DNA from: a virus
Strand: one strand, 5' to 3'
IMG/VR virus record: IMGVR_UViG_3300037584_003289
Span: 1 to 35,277 of that record
Length of the DNA: 35,277 nt
A model generated the notes under the pieces. That model worked only from the letters and a program-made list of their open reading frames with translations, did no database searches and had not been told where the DNA came from. This document shows, in pieces, positions 8,220-18,499 of this stretch (the stretch's first letter is position 1; each line of letters begins with the position of its first letter). The position numbers and the translations under genes are program-made.

Positions 8220-8802
8220 ATTTACAGGCAGGAAAGAAATTATTGCGGATATAGCTGATGTTGCAGAAAGCGTAAGGATGTTAGTGGCTAATTTTGCAGG
8301 ATTAGACCGTCACATGGCAGAAAGAGAATACGTTGTCTGTGTAGGGGATACATCAATAGGACTTGATGAATTAAAAGATCCAATTGGGAAGGAAGACATA
8401 TTGATTACACCTGTGATAGCTGGAGCTGGCGGGAATATGGGAAGGATACTTTTAGGAGCAGCAATGGTTGGAATAGCTTTTGCAACAGGAGGTGCAGGTT
8501 TTGGAATCGGAGGTGCTGCGAAAGGTGCGCTTGGTTTTACGAAAGCATCAGGTATCTCTGCTTTTGGATGGAAAGCAATTACTTATATCGGGGCGGCATT
8601 AGTGTTTGGAGGTATAGCAGCGATGCTTGCTCCTACTCCTAAAACACCTGAGAAAACTGAAGACCCTAGAGAATCGTTTAATTTCAGTGGCATCACCAAT
8701 ACAAACGCTGCTGGTGTTCCTGTCCCTATTGTTTTGGGACGTACAATAACAGGAAGCGTTGTTGTCAGCGCAGGTATTGATACCGTTCAGGTGGACACAT
8801 GA
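8185..8802 (+). CDS. I: Tail assembly protein, lambda gpI family
   Basis: A 205-residue protein. It has an N-terminal ubiquitin-like/beta-grasp region (VKLYGELAEFTGRKEI, ending ILITPVIAGAGG) and a Gly/Ala-rich hydrophobic middle from about residue 85 to 150. The C-terminal segment is FSGITNTNAAGVPVPIVLGR, which is characteristic of gpI-like proteins. It lies between K and J and overlaps J by four bases. It acts in tail-tip assembly, probably together with K and J. Confidence 0.85.
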   Translation: MRTVKLYGELAEFTGRKEIIADIADVAESVRMLVANFAGLDRHMAEREYVVCVGDTSIGLDELKDPIGKEDILITPVIAGAGGNMGRILLGAAMVGIAFATGGAGFGIGGAAKGALGFTKASGISAFGWKAITYIGAALVFGGIAAMLAPTPKTPEKTEDPRESFNFSGITNTNAAGVPVPIVLGRTITGSVVVSAGIDTVQVDT

Positions 8803-11800
8803 CTACAACAATTATTGGTGCTGGTGGTGGTGGTAAAGGTGATAAAGGTAGTGATAGAACTCCACGTACTGCTAGAGATAGTTTAGACAGTAGAGAATTT
8901 GCAAACATAACTGAGGTTATAGCAGAAGGGCCAATTGAAGGTCTTGCAGATGGGTTTAAATCTGTTTTCTTCAATGACACTGCTTTACAAAATTCAGATG
9001 GAACTTATAACTTTAAAGACGTAGATTTATACGAAAGGACAGGGACAGCAAATCAAAATTATATTCCTTTAGAATCTTCAACTGCAATCTTATCTGCAAC
9101 GGCTGTTAATGTTCCTGTTACTAAAGAATTTCCTGTAACAAGAACAATATCGGATACAACTGTTGATGCTGTAAGAGTTAAAATTACTATTCCTGTTCTT
9201 CAAAGAATAGACAGCAAAAATGGAGATACTTTAGGTACACATGTTCAGTTGAAAATAGCAATTAAATACACAAACATATCAACAGGAAATGACACTGCTT
9301 ATGATGAAGTTATAGATGATACTATAAGAGGAAGGACAGGTGATGCTTATAACAGACAGTACGAAATAAGGTTAAACAAAGAAGATAATCCCAATTCAAT
9401 TTACACCATAAAAGTTACAAGAGTAACTGATGACAGTAGTGACTCTTTACTATCTAATTCCTTTACATGGAGTGCATTTACTACCGTTAAATTTGACACA
9501 CAAACTTATCCTAATACAGCCTTAATTGGTGTAAGGCTTGATGCCCAACAGTTTAGTTCCATACCTAGTAGAAAATATGACATTAAAGGCTTAAAAGTAC
9601 AGATTCCAACTGGAGTTACAGTTGACAGTGATTCAGGAAGAATCATATATCCAACTAACTTTGTATGGGACGGAACGTTCCAAGCTGCAACTTGGACTTC
9701 CTGTCCTTCTTGGCTGTTACATGCGTTGATGTTAAATGAAAGATTTGGACTTGGGGATCATTTTGATAGCTCACAACTGGATAAATGGGCATTTTTCCGT
9801 GCCAGTAAATATGCAAATGAAGAAGTTGAATATACATTGGATGGGGTAACAACCAAGGAAGCAAGATTTAGTTGTAATGCAACGATTAGTTCAACGGATG
9901 AAGCGTATAACGTAGTTAATCAACTTCTTTCAGTTATGAGAAGTCAAGGTTTCTGGGAAGATGGAAGTTTGACGATTGCTCAAGACTCACCTTCTGATCC
10001 TGTTTATAACTTTAACCAAAGCAATGTAACTGAAGAAGGTTTTTCTTATACCAATCAAAGTTCAAAAACAAAACCTACAGTTGTTGTTGTTGCTTATTTA
10101 GATTTAATTTTAAAAGATAGAGCGTATGAAGTTGTTAAAGATGCAGGTGAAATAGCAAAAAGGGGCGTTGTGAAAAAGAGTGTGACTGCTTTTGCTTGTA
10201 CCAGTCGAGCGCAAGCTAATAGATTAGGAAAATGGTTGTTATATGAGGAGAAATATGGAGAAGTAATTGCTTTCACTTCTAGTTTAGTAACGGCTCAACT
10301 ATTAAAGCCTGGGCAGTTAATTTCTGTTGCTGATCCTGTTAAAGCTGGAACTAGAAGGGCAGGAAGGATTACATCTGCAACAATTAATTCTGTTGGAGTA
10401 GATAGTGGCGCAGAAATTGAAAATATTTCTCTTGCAACATCTCCTACATTAGGAGTTGTACTGCCTGATGGAACGTTTGATGGCGGGCATAATATTACAG
10501 GTATCGCTGGTTATTGTGATGGCAATTATTGGAATACAGATTATGTAAAGGGTACTGGTCTTATTAATATCTCTTCAAGTTTTCAAGCGGTTCCTGATAA
10601 CAATAGTATTTGGATTATAGAGAGTACAGATTTACAGACTTCATATTGGAGAGTTTTAAGTATAAAAGAAGAAAATGATTTTCTTTACACGGTTGAAGCT
10701 GTTTATCATAATCCAAGTAAATACGATCATATAGAACAAAACATTGCTTTAACGGCTAGAGATACTACAAACTTAAATGTTATTCCTGCTGCTCCTTCTA
10801 ACGTTCAAGTTTTAGATATTCCTCGTTACGATGGAAGTACAACAAAAGAGCTTCAATATGAATTAAACGGTAAGATTGCTGTAAAGGTTACATTCCATTG
10901 GTCAGGAGTAGATGGAGTAGATCGTTATAGAGTTAAGTGGAGACATGAAGACGACAATTTCACAACAGAAGTTATAAACGGAACCACAATAGATTTAATG
11001 GATGTCAAAACTGGAGTTTACGCAGTTCAAGTCTCCAGCTTAAGTTCTAGTGGACTTCTTTATAGTACACCTGCTGTTGGTGAATACGATGTTAGAGGTG
11101 TTCAAGGTAATCCAGATGACATCACAAACTTATCAATGGTTCCAATTTCGGAAACATTAGCTGTACTTTCTTGGAAAGAAGTCCCTCAGTTAGATGTTAA
11201 GTTAGGTGGTCGAATTATCATCAGACATGACCCTAGAACTTCAGGTGCTAGTTGGTTAACGAGTAACAAGATTGTTGATGGTGTCTCAGGTGCTTCGACT
11301 CAGAAACAAGTTCCTCTATTAGCTGGAACGTATTTCGTTAAAGCTCAAGATTATTTAGGCAATAAATCAATTAATCCTGCTTCATTTATCACAACTTTAC
11401 CTGCCTCAACAAGACGTTTAAATGTAAAGACATGGAGTGAAGAGACAGCTTTTAGTGGTGCTAAAGTCAATAGTGGTTTAGGTATTACAGGAAACAACTT
11501 AGTTTTAACTCCTAATCCTTATGTATCTTCTGGATACCATGATCCATTTTATGCTGATGGGGATGAAGAGGGAGAATATACGTTTGCAACTACTTTTGAT
11601 TTTGGACATTCTGGTGTTCAATATGACGCTGTTTTAAGAAAGGAGGTTATTAGTAATTCTATTGCTGCAACAGGAGCAGCTTGGGATTCGAGGACTGGTT
11701 TATTTGACGCAGCATCAGGGAAATTTGATGGAGATGTTATTGATGAAGCGAATGTAGATTTATTTGTAAGAACTACACCTGACAATCCTAGTTCTTCTCC

Positions 11801-12182
11801 TACATGGGGAGAATGGGCAGAATTTGAAGCTGCAATTGTAAGAGCGAGAGGATTGCAAATTAAAGCTTCTATTACTTCAACAAACACAGATGCAAAAGTA
11901 ACAATTAGCGATCTTGGCTCGACTTTAGATTTATTAGGTAGAACAGATAGTGCTTCTGTTGCTTCTAACACTTCAGCTTCTACTGGGGTTTATAACGTTA
12001 CTTTTGAAAAACCGTTTTATCAAACACCACAAGTGCAAATCACTCCAAATTCTTCTAGTACTACGTTACATGTAAGTATTTCTAATTTGAGCCGAACAGG
12101 ATTTACCGCAACCTTCAATAATGGGAGTAATGTGAATACAGCATTTATGTATACCGTGACAGGATTCGGGAGGGCCATCTAA
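8799..12182 (+). CDS. J: Central tail tip/host specificity protein (gpJ-like)
   Basis: A protein of 1127 residues. The N-terminus carries the J-family signature (NITEVIAEGPIEGLADGFKS) after a Gly-rich start. A receptor-hub region follows to about residue 640. Fibronectin-III-like segments come next (AAPSNVQVLD at about 665, then a second repeat to about 880), then a beta-rich C-terminus ending in QVQITPNSSS. It forms the central tip that docks on the host surface; the C-terminal part usually decides specificity. The next gene starts with a one-base overlap. Confidence 0.9.
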   Translation: MTTTIIGAGGGGKGDKGSDRTPRTARDSLDSREFANITEVIAEGPIEGLADGFKSVFFNDTALQNSDGTYNFKDVDLYERTGTANQNYIPLESSTAILSATAVNVPVTKEFPVTRTISDTTVDAVRVKITIPVLQRIDSKNGDTLGTHVQLKIAIKYTNISTGNDTAYDEVIDDTIRGRTGDAYNRQYEIRLNKEDNPNSIYTIKVTRVTDDSSDSLLSNSFTWSAFTTVKFDTQTYPNTALIGVRLDAQQFSSIPSRKYDIKGLKVQIPTGVTVDSDSGRIIYPTNFVWDGTFQAATWTSCPSWLLHALMLNERFGLGDHFDSSQLDKWAFFRASKYANEEVEYTLDGVTTKEARFSCNATISSTDEAYNVVNQLLSVMRSQGFWEDGSLTIAQDSPSDPVYNFNQSNVTEEGFSYTNQSSKTKPTVVVVAYLDLILKDRAYEVVKDAGEIAKRGVVKKSVTAFACTSRAQANRLGKWLLYEEKYGEVIAFTSSLVTAQLLKPGQLISVADPVKAGTRRAGRITSATINSVGVDSGAEIENISLATSPTLGVVLPDGTFDGGHNITGIAGYCDGNYWNTDYVKGTGLINISSSFQAVPDNNSIWIIESTDLQTSYWRVLSIKEENDFLYTVEAVYHNPSKYDHIEQNIALTARDTTNLNVIPAAPSNVQVLDIPRYDGSTTKELQYELNGKIAVKVTFHWSGVDGVDRYRVKWRHEDDNFTTEVINGTTIDLMDVKTGVYAVQVSSLSSSGLLYSTPAVGEYDVRGVQGNPDDITNLSMVPISETLAVLSWKEVPQLDVKLGGRIIIRHDPRTSGASWLTSNKIVDGVSGASTQKQVPLLAGTYFVKAQDYLGNKSINPASFITTLPASTRRLNVKTWSEETAFSGAKVNSGLGITGNNLVLTPNPYVSSGYHDPFYADGDEEGEYTFATTFDFGHSGVQYDAVLRKEVISNSIAATGAAWDSRTGLFDAASGKFDGDVIDEANVDLFVRTTPDNPSSSPTWGEWAEFEAAIVRARGLQIKASITSTNTDAKVTISDLGSTLDLLGRTDSASVASNTSASTGVYNVTFEKPFYQTPQVQITPNSSSTTLHVSISNLSRTGFTATFNNGSNVNTAFMYTVTGFGRAI

Positions 12183-13165
12183 TGCCACAAGCAAACCCAA
12201 CAGGAGGAGCTAATTCAGAACGTTTAGAAAATGTCACCTTTCCACAGGCGAGGATTGATATTAATGACAACCTTGAAGCTCTTCAAACCTTAAATAGTGG
12301 GAATAGCGAGCCATCAACAAAAGCTGCATTTATGCAGTGGCTTGATACTTCTTCTAGTCCAGCAGTTTTAAAAGTAAGAAATGCTGCTAATACATCTTGG
12401 ATTGAGGTTGGATCGCTAAGTTCGACTCTTTATAAGTCTTTAGGAGTAACAGATGTTGCTAATGGAGGTACAGGTGCAACAACAGCAGCAGCAGGAATAG
12501 CGGCTTTATTACCAAGCCAATCAGGGAATAGCGGTAAGACTTTGACGACAGATGGTAGTGCTTTAAGTTGGGCTATTTCTTCTTTAGGCGCATCTGTTAG
12601 TACTTTTTCCAGCAATACAACCTTTACTCCCGAAGCAGCTAGGTCTGGGTTTCTATTTATTATTATTGGAGGTGGAGGATCGAGTGGTGGTGGTCGCTCG
12701 AATAACGATGACAATCCCCATAGACCTGCTTATTCAGGTCAGGGTGGTTCAGGCGCAACAGCGATCAAGTTTTATAGCTCAAGTGAATTAGGTTCTAGTG
12801 CTGCAATCACAGTAGGATCGGGTGGTGCAGCATCGAGTAGCAACGGAAACTCTGGGGGTTCTTCTTCTGTTAACCCTACTGGTTCGGGTGCAACTTGTAC
12901 TGCTGGAGGTGGAGGAGGTTCTAATTATGCTGGTCAAGACGCCAGTACAGCAGGTGGCTCAGCAGGATCATGTAGCAATCATCTTATAGGGTGGAACGGT
13001 ACTGCTGGTCTAACAGGCAACGTGACGGGATATACAAATACAAATGTTGCTGAATTTACAGGTAATAGTTATGGAAATGGAGGAGCAGGGAAACATCATC
13101 CTGACTCAAGTGGTTCAACAGGAAATGCAGGTGGGGCAGGCTATATTATTGTATTCCAGTGGTAA
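12182..13165 (+). CDS. Glycine-rich tail fibre/adhesin
   Basis: A 327-residue protein. The N-terminus (ENVTFPQARIDINDNLEALQ) resembles fibre attachment domains, followed by a GGTGATTAAAGIAALL motif common in phage fibres. From about residue 145 the chain turns into long Gly/Ser runs (IIIGGGGSSGGG, AGGGGGSNYAG, GNGGAGKHH), as in poly-glycine-sandwich adhesins. I infer a receptor-binding tip or a distal fibre. It has no enzyme motif. It overlaps the following oxygenase-like gene by seven bases, which suggests that the two work together. Confidence 0.65.
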   Translation: MPQANPTGGANSERLENVTFPQARIDINDNLEALQTLNSGNSEPSTKAAFMQWLDTSSSPAVLKVRNAANTSWIEVGSLSSTLYKSLGVTDVANGGTGATTAAAGIAALLPSQSGNSGKTLTTDGSALSWAISSLGASVSTFSSNTTFTPEAARSGFLFIIIGGGGSSGGGRSNNDDNPHRPAYSGQGGSGATAIKFYSSSELGSSAAITVGSGGAASSSNGNSGGSSSVNPTGSGATCTAGGGGGSNYAGQDASTAGGSAGSCSNHLIGWNGTAGLTGNVTGYTNTNVAEFTGNSYGNGGAGKHHPDSSGSTGNAGGAGYIIVFQW

Positions 13166-14079
13166 TTCGTAATTCATTTCCACCAGAAATAAGTCAGAAA
13201 ATAAAGGAAATAATTGAACCGTATCTGGAAGAAATAAAAGCAAATTCGGAAGCTAAATATATACCTGATTGGGAAAATAATGTATCGGAAGAGAGACTTC
13301 TTTCACTTATAGATTTTGATGTGCCAAAGAGTAATAAAAATAATCTTTCTAAAGCGTTAGTAGATATACCAGCAAAGGAAATAGAAAAGATTGTAAAGGA
13401 TTTATTTCCTGATTTACATGTTTCTTGTAGTGGGACTTTTTTATACCCCGACACTGGTTTTATGAGTTGGCATACAAATCACAATCATCCAACTGATCGG
13501 ATTTATATTACTTACGCTTCAGAACAAGAGAAATCATTTTTTAGATATTACAAAGATGGAAAAGTTATTACTGATTATGACGATAAGGGAATTACTATCA
13601 GACGTTTTACAGCTACAGGAACTAAACCTTATTTTTGGCATTGTGTAGGAAGTGAATGTGATCGGGTTAGTATTGGATTCCAATTATCTAAAATAGAGAA
13701 GAAGGCTTTTAGACCTATGGCTCGTTACGCAATCATTGAAGACAAAAAAGTAATTAATGTTGTGGAATGGAATGGAGATATGACTTTATGGTCGCCACCT
13801 GAAGGATCTATTGCTGTTGTTGCGGAAGGAGAAGTATCAATAGGAGATAGTTATGAGGACTGTACTTTTACTTCTAATATTATTTCCAGTAATGGACACG
13901 ATGCTAAATGGATTTTATTAAGAGAAAATCGTAATAAACTTTTAGCAGAAACGGATTGGTGGGCTAGTTCAGACCTGACAATGAGTGATGCGAGAAAGGA
14001 ATATAGACAAACACTTAGAGATTTACCATCAACTTTATCCAATCCAGAGGAAGTGACTTGGCCTAATAAACCTGCATAA
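13159..14079 (+). CDS. 2OG-Fe(II) oxygenase-like domain fused to a tail-fibre chaperone-like domain
   Basis: A 306-residue protein from a GTG start. Residues about 90-180 look like a double-stranded beta-helix oxygenase: GTFLYPDTGFMSWHTNHNH, a central strand SFFRYYKDG, then FWHCVGSECDRVSIGFQL, with the distal His and Arg in place. The usual HxD iron-binding motif reads HTN here, so activity is uncertain. From about residue 185 the chain changes to RYAIIEDKKVINVVEWNGD, then RENRNKLLAETDWW and YRQTLRDLP, which resemble tail-fibre assembly chaperones. It may modify or chaperone the neighbouring fibres. The fusion is visible directly; the functions are inference. Confidence 0.6.
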   Translation: MVIRNSFPPEISQKIKEIIEPYLEEIKANSEAKYIPDWENNVSEERLLSLIDFDVPKSNKNNLSKALVDIPAKEIEKIVKDLFPDLHVSCSGTFLYPDTGFMSWHTNHNHPTDRIYITYASEQEKSFFRYYKDGKVITDYDDKGITIRRFTATGTKPYFWHCVGSECDRVSIGFQLSKIEKKAFRPMARYAIIEDKKVINVVEWNGDMTLWSPPEGSIAVVAEGEVSIGDSYEDCTFTSNIISSNGHDAKWILLRENRNKLLAETDWWASSDLTMSDARKEYRQTLRDLPSTLSNPEEVTWPNKPA

Positions 14080-14113
14080 GCTTGATATACTTAAAAGATA
14101 AGCAAAGATTCCT

Positions 14114-14455
14114 ATGGCGATAGCACCTGGAACGTATGACATGACGATCCAACGAAGGTCGGATCACAGTGTCTCGGTCACGTTGAAAGATTCGGGAGGT
14201 AGTGCAGTAAATCTTTCAGGATATTCAATCGCAAGTCAGATTTGGGATTCTGGTCGTACGACTAAAGCTGCTGATGCCACTTGTGCTATTACAAGTGCAG
14301 CGAATGGGACATGGACTTGGACGCTTACAGATACTCAAACAACTACATTTACTGCTGATGAATATAAATATGATGTGTTATTAACTAACGGTGCAGGGCT
14401 GAAAGAATACTGGATAGAAGGTACTATTTATATGGATGAAGGATACACTGCATGA
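14114..14455 (+). CDS. Baseplate/fibre Ig-like adaptor protein
   Basis: A 113-residue all-beta protein. The pattern (TIQRRSDHSVSVTLKDSGGS, VNLSGYSIASQIWD, FTADEYKYDVLLT, EYWIEGTIY) resembles BppU/DUF2479-type N-terminal baseplate adaptors. It probably links receptor-binding proteins to the tail tip. It overlaps the next small gene by four bases. Confidence 0.55.
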   Translation: MAIAPGTYDMTIQRRSDHSVSVTLKDSGGSAVNLSGYSIASQIWDSGRTTKAADATCAITSAANGTWTWTLTDTQTTTFTADEYKYDVLLTNGAGLKEYWIEGTIYMDEGYTA

Positions 14456-14682
14456 CTACTGTTAACGTCACCACTAATAAAAACACTGTAACTGTTGATG
14501 AAAGCAATAGTTCAGTCATAACGGTTGCAACTCAAGGGCCGCAAGGTGCTAGTGCTACTGACATAATTAACTTGGATAATGCTGTAAATAGATCTATCGT
14601 TTACTATGACAGTACATCGTCAAGTCTTAAGGCTGACGCATCTTGGACTACTAGCACAATTACAGACGGAGGCAACTTCTAG
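14452..14682 (+). CDS. Small tail-fibre-associated protein
   Basis: A 76-residue Ser/Thr/Asn-rich protein. It has an N-terminal beta segment (VNVTTNKNTVTVDES) and GPQGASATDI, a collagen-like turn seen at the beginning of many fibre proteins, followed by SIVYYDSTSSSLK. It overlaps the upstream gene by four bases and the next by one. It may be a trimeric connector feeding into the long fibre that follows. No independent function can be assigned. Confidence 0.5.
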   Translation: MTTVNVTTNKNTVTVDESNSSVITVATQGPQGASATDIINLDNAVNRSIVYYDSTSSSLKADASWTTSTITDGGNF

Positions 14683-16112
14683 TGGCTAACACTATAAGAA
14701 TCAAAAGAAGCACTGGAAGTTCAGCACCTACCAGTCTCGAAAACGCAGAATTAGCTTTTTCGGAAGGTAATGAGATTCTCTACTTTGGTAAAGGAACTGG
14801 TGGTGCAGGTGGATCGGCAACATCCATTATTCCTGTAGGTGGTAAAGGTAAATATTTCGACAAAGAAACGACCCAGACAGCTAACTACATTCTTGCTGGC
14901 CCTACTGCTGGATCGGCTGCGGCGGCTGCGTATAGAGCTTTAGTTGCTGCTGACATACCATCAATAGCGCATACAAAAATATCTGATTTTGATACAGGAG
15001 TACAAGTAAATAGACTTGATCAGATGGCAGCTCCAACGGCTGCTGTTTCTGCTAATAGTCAGAAAATCACAAACCTTGCAGATTGTACTTCTGATAATGA
15101 CGCAGCAAATAAAGGATATGTAGATGGAGTTGCTCAAGGATTAGATATTAAAGATTCTTGTGTTGTTGTTTCTACTTCAAATTTAACTTTAAGTGGAACT
15201 CAGTCTGTAGACGGTGTTTCATTATCTGCTGATGATCGAGTACTTGTTGCAGGACAATCAACAGCGTCTCAAAACGGTATTTATAAAGTCGTTAGTGGTG
15301 GCAGTTGGACAAGAACAGACGATTTAGCGACAGGGGTTGATGCTGCTGGAGTATTTACTTTTATAGAAAAAGGAACAACTAACGCTGAAAACGGTTTCGT
15401 CTGTACTTCTGATAAAGGTTCAGCAGTTGTAGGAACAAATAATCTTACATTTGCTCAGTTCTCAGGTGCAGGGCAAATTTCAGCAGGTGATGGTCTTCAG
15501 AAATCAGGCAATACAATGTCTGCCGATCTTAAAAGTAATGGTGGTGTTGTTATTGAGTCAGGAGAACTGGCGGTCAAATTAGACGCAAGTTCAATCACTG
15601 GAACGCTTGCGATTGGAGATGGAGGAACAGGAGCAACTTCAGCTAGTGCTGCTCGCACAGCTTTAGGACTTGTAATTGGCACTAATGTTCAAGCTTATGA
15701 CGCACAGTTAGCAGATGTAGCTGGTCTAACTCCTTCAGATAGTGGGTTTATTGTTGGTGATGGATCTAACTTTGTTATCGAATCAGGAGCGACAGCAAGG
15801 GCAAGTTTAGGAGCGCAAGCATCAGCCACAGATTTAACAAACTTATCTTCTTGTCAATCAGGAGGTTCTTCTGCTTTAGCAGCTTTAACTTCCACAGAGA
15901 TAGAAATCCTTGATGGAGCAACCGTAACAACGACTGAATTGAACACTTGTTGTGATGGTGGAACGTCAGCTACTTCAACAACCTTGGCTGCTGCTGATCG
16001 TTTAGTCGTTAATGATGCAGGTACAATGGTTCAGGTCGCTTTATCTGATCTAGTTACATTCCTTGAGAATGGATCTGTTTCTGGTTTTGATATTGATGGT
16101 GGAACTTACTAA
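14682..16112 (+). CDS. Tail fibre protein
   Basis: A 476-residue fibre protein from a GTG start overlapping the previous stop. The N-terminal IRIKRSTGSSAPTSLENAEL is the attachment motif shared with the next fibre (VKLKRGSGSDPSASDMVVGE). Typical fibre segments follow: KGYVDGVAQGLDIKDS, GDGGTGATSASAARTALG, and ILDGATVTTTELNT. It ends in a short GFDIDGGTY tail similar to the end of the upstream small gene. It is structural, probably trimeric, and carries no visible cleavage chaperone. Confidence 0.8.
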   Translation: MANTIRIKRSTGSSAPTSLENAELAFSEGNEILYFGKGTGGAGGSATSIIPVGGKGKYFDKETTQTANYILAGPTAGSAAAAAYRALVAADIPSIAHTKISDFDTGVQVNRLDQMAAPTAAVSANSQKITNLADCTSDNDAANKGYVDGVAQGLDIKDSCVVVSTSNLTLSGTQSVDGVSLSADDRVLVAGQSTASQNGIYKVVSGGSWTRTDDLATGVDAAGVFTFIEKGTTNAENGFVCTSDKGSAVVGTNNLTFAQFSGAGQISAGDGLQKSGNTMSADLKSNGGVVIESGELAVKLDASSITGTLAIGDGGTGATSASAARTALGLVIGTNVQAYDAQLADVAGLTPSDSGFIVGDGSNFVIESGATARASLGAQASATDLTNLSSCQSGGSSALAALTSTEIEILDGATVTTTELNTCCDGGTSATSTTLAAADRLVVNDAGTMVQVALSDLVTFLENGSVSGFDIDGGTY

Positions 16113-16131
16113 ACCATCTGAGGAATAACTA

Positions 16132-18477
16132 ATGTCTACGACAGTTAAGCTCAAAAGAGGTAGTGGCAGCGATCCATCTGCCTCTGACATGGTGGTAGGT
16201 GAACCCGTTATAAGAACGGATACGGCTGAACTGTTTTTTAAAAAAGATGATGGATCGGTAGCAAAGGTAAGTGGTGGTGGTGGTGGCCCAGATTTTAAAT
16301 ACTTAGCTCTTAGGAATGCTGCTAATGATGGATCGGCTAGTTATCCAGGGAATGATTTTACTCTTGTTACTTCTGGAACAACTACAGCAGTTAGTCCAGC
16401 AGCAGCAAATACTTTATTAGTTAGTTATGGCGGTGTAATTCAACGACCTAATTCTGGTACGTCCACAAGTGGAATCACTGGTTTTATTGTTGATGGGTCG
16501 AGATTTAAAACAGCAACTAATTTAGCGGCGGCTCCTGATTTTATTCTTTATCAAGAATCAGGCGGTATAGGCGAACCTAGTGATAACACAGTAACAACAG
16601 CAAAAATTGTTGATGATGCAGTAACGGCTGATAAATTAGCTAACTCTATAAATTCAGCAATTGCAGCAAATACCGCTAAAGTCACCAACGCCACTCACTC
16701 AGGCGAAGTAACAGGTGCTACGGCTTTAACTATTGCAGATAATGTTGTAGATGAAGCGAATTTAAAAGTATCTAACTCACCAACTAATGGATATTTCTTA
16801 TCTGCTCAATCTGGGAATACAGGTGGCTTAACTTGGGCTGGCGTTGATCTATCGGCTTATTTACCTTTGGCAGGTGGAACGATGACGGGGACATTAAATA
16901 TAAGCAGTAGTAATAAATTAAGATTGGGTGATAGTGCTGAAATTCAAATTAATCATTTAGGTGGAAATAGTTTTATTGAACATACACTTTCTACAGGTAA
17001 TCTTTTTATTCAAGCTGATAGTTTAAGGCTAACAAATACAAATAGGGATGAAACTTTTATCGCTTGTAATGACGATGGGAACGTAGAAATCTATTACGAC
17101 AACTCTAAGAAGCTTGAGACAACGAGTTCGGGGGTTCAAATAGATGGTTCAGCATTCAATGTTTTAAAGAGTCATAATTCACACACTATTGCAACCATTC
17201 AAAACAACTGGGGTAGTAATGCTACGGCACAATTAAAACTAATATCACCAACTGATGAATTTAATCTTATTAAATACGCTTCTGGCCCTGCTCATATTGA
17301 GCTTTCCAATTCATCGGATATTAAAGTTTACATAGGTGGTAGTGAAAAACTTCGCCTCGACTCAAATGGAGATTTAGGTTTAGGTACTACTGCCGTTCCA
17401 CAAGATTCAGGAGCAAGGACTCTTCATATACATGACTCAACTGCAACAGAAAGAGCGCATATTAGATTAACTACTGGTACGTCTGGAACTGCCGCCGATA
17501 ATGGTGGTTTTATAGGTGTAGATAACAATCCTGACTTTTATATTTACAACCAAGAAAACGGTAATCTTAGATTTGGGACTAACGGTTCAGAAAGATTTCG
17601 CATATCAAATTCAGGAATTATAGGCGTTAATATTCAGAGTCCGATTGTTGGATATGGTGGAGATACAGGGATACATATACATTCTTCTGCAACTTCTGGG
17701 ACTAGAGGTCCAACCATTCACCTTACCAGTGGCGTAAGTGGAACATCAGCTTCAGATGGCAGCAAAATACATCAAAGCGATACTGATTTAGTTATACAAA
17801 ACCACGAAAATGGAGGGTTATTTCTTGGTAGTGGTAATGCACATAGATTGACTATTACAAGTGGGGGTAGGTGTGGAATAGGGACTACCAGCCCCAGTGC
17901 TCAAATCCATTCTTATACATCTGGTTCTGATGGTTTACTTATCCAAACTTCAAGTTACACTTCTTATGTTTGGCAAATTGAATCTTCTGGAAACTTATTC
18001 AATGGTTCTTTAGCAGGAGAGCTAGGAATCCGAGGTCATAGTGGAATAGGTTTTTCTGCAAATGGTGGATCATCAGCTCAATTCCGTATTGAATCAGATG
18101 GTGACTTACTTGGTGCTGATACAAGTATAGGTTCTATATCTGACAGTCGTGTTAAGAAAAATGTTGTCGACTATACCTATGATCTTGCTAAATTTAAACA
18201 ATTAACACCTAAAACATTTGATTGGATAAACCCAGATGAACATCTTAAAGATACAAATGTACGTGGATTCTTAGCACAAGACGTAAAAACTATTGACGAC
18301 TATTGGATTAAAGAAACAGATAGTGTTAATCAATTAGATAAAGAATTAATAGGTGAAGGAAAAGCTTTATCTTCTAAACTTGGTTCTACTGATGCTATGT
18401 ATGTGTCAGTCATAAAGCAATTAATAGCAAAGATAGAGACATTAGAAACAAAAGTAGCTGCACTTGAGAGTGCCTAA
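16132..18477 (+). CDS. Tail fibre with C-terminal S74 intramolecular chaperone
   Basis: A 781-residue fibre. The N-terminal attachment motif and a long beta-rich shaft include one LYYDNSKKLE-type repeat (DNA near 17090) and several LRLDSNGDLGLGT-type repeats. The last 110 residues are an S74 endosialidase-type chaperone: SDSRVKKNVVDYTYDLAKF holds the Ser/Lys self-cleavage region, then RGFLAQDVK, and a C-terminal coiled coil (IAKIETLETKVAALES). The chaperone trimerises the fibre and then releases itself. A Shine-Dalgarno sequence (GAGGAAT) precedes the ATG. Confidence 0.88.
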   Translation: MSTTVKLKRGSGSDPSASDMVVGEPVIRTDTAELFFKKDDGSVAKVSGGGGGPDFKYLALRNAANDGSASYPGNDFTLVTSGTTTAVSPAAANTLLVSYGGVIQRPNSGTSTSGITGFIVDGSRFKTATNLAAAPDFILYQESGGIGEPSDNTVTTAKIVDDAVTADKLANSINSAIAANTAKVTNATHSGEVTGATALTIADNVVDEANLKVSNSPTNGYFLSAQSGNTGGLTWAGVDLSAYLPLAGGTMTGTLNISSSNKLRLGDSAEIQINHLGGNSFIEHTLSTGNLFIQADSLRLTNTNRDETFIACNDDGNVEIYYDNSKKLETTSSGVQIDGSAFNVLKSHNSHTIATIQNNWGSNATAQLKLISPTDEFNLIKYASGPAHIELSNSSDIKVYIGGSEKLRLDSNGDLGLGTTAVPQDSGARTLHIHDSTATERAHIRLTTGTSGTAADNGGFIGVDNNPDFYIYNQENGNLRFGTNGSERFRISNSGIIGVNIQSPIVGYGGDTGIHIHSSATSGTRGPTIHLTSGVSGTSASDGSKIHQSDTDLVIQNHENGGLFLGSGNAHRLTITSGGRCGIGTTSPSAQIHSYTSGSDGLLIQTSSYTSYVWQIESSGNLFNGSLAGELGIRGHSGIGFSANGGSSAQFRIESDGDLLGADTSIGSISDSRVKKNVVDYTYDLAKFKQLTPKTFDWINPDEHLKDTNVRGFLAQDVKTIDDYWIKETDSVNQLDKELIGEGKALSSKLGSTDAMYVSVIKQLIAKIETLETKVAALESA

Positions 18478-18499
18478 ACCATTCACCTAATTAACAACA

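Noticed and set aside
12430-12714. 94-codon minus-strand frame rich in Pro
   Set aside because: It is the antisense of Gly-rich fibre codons, with no start signal.
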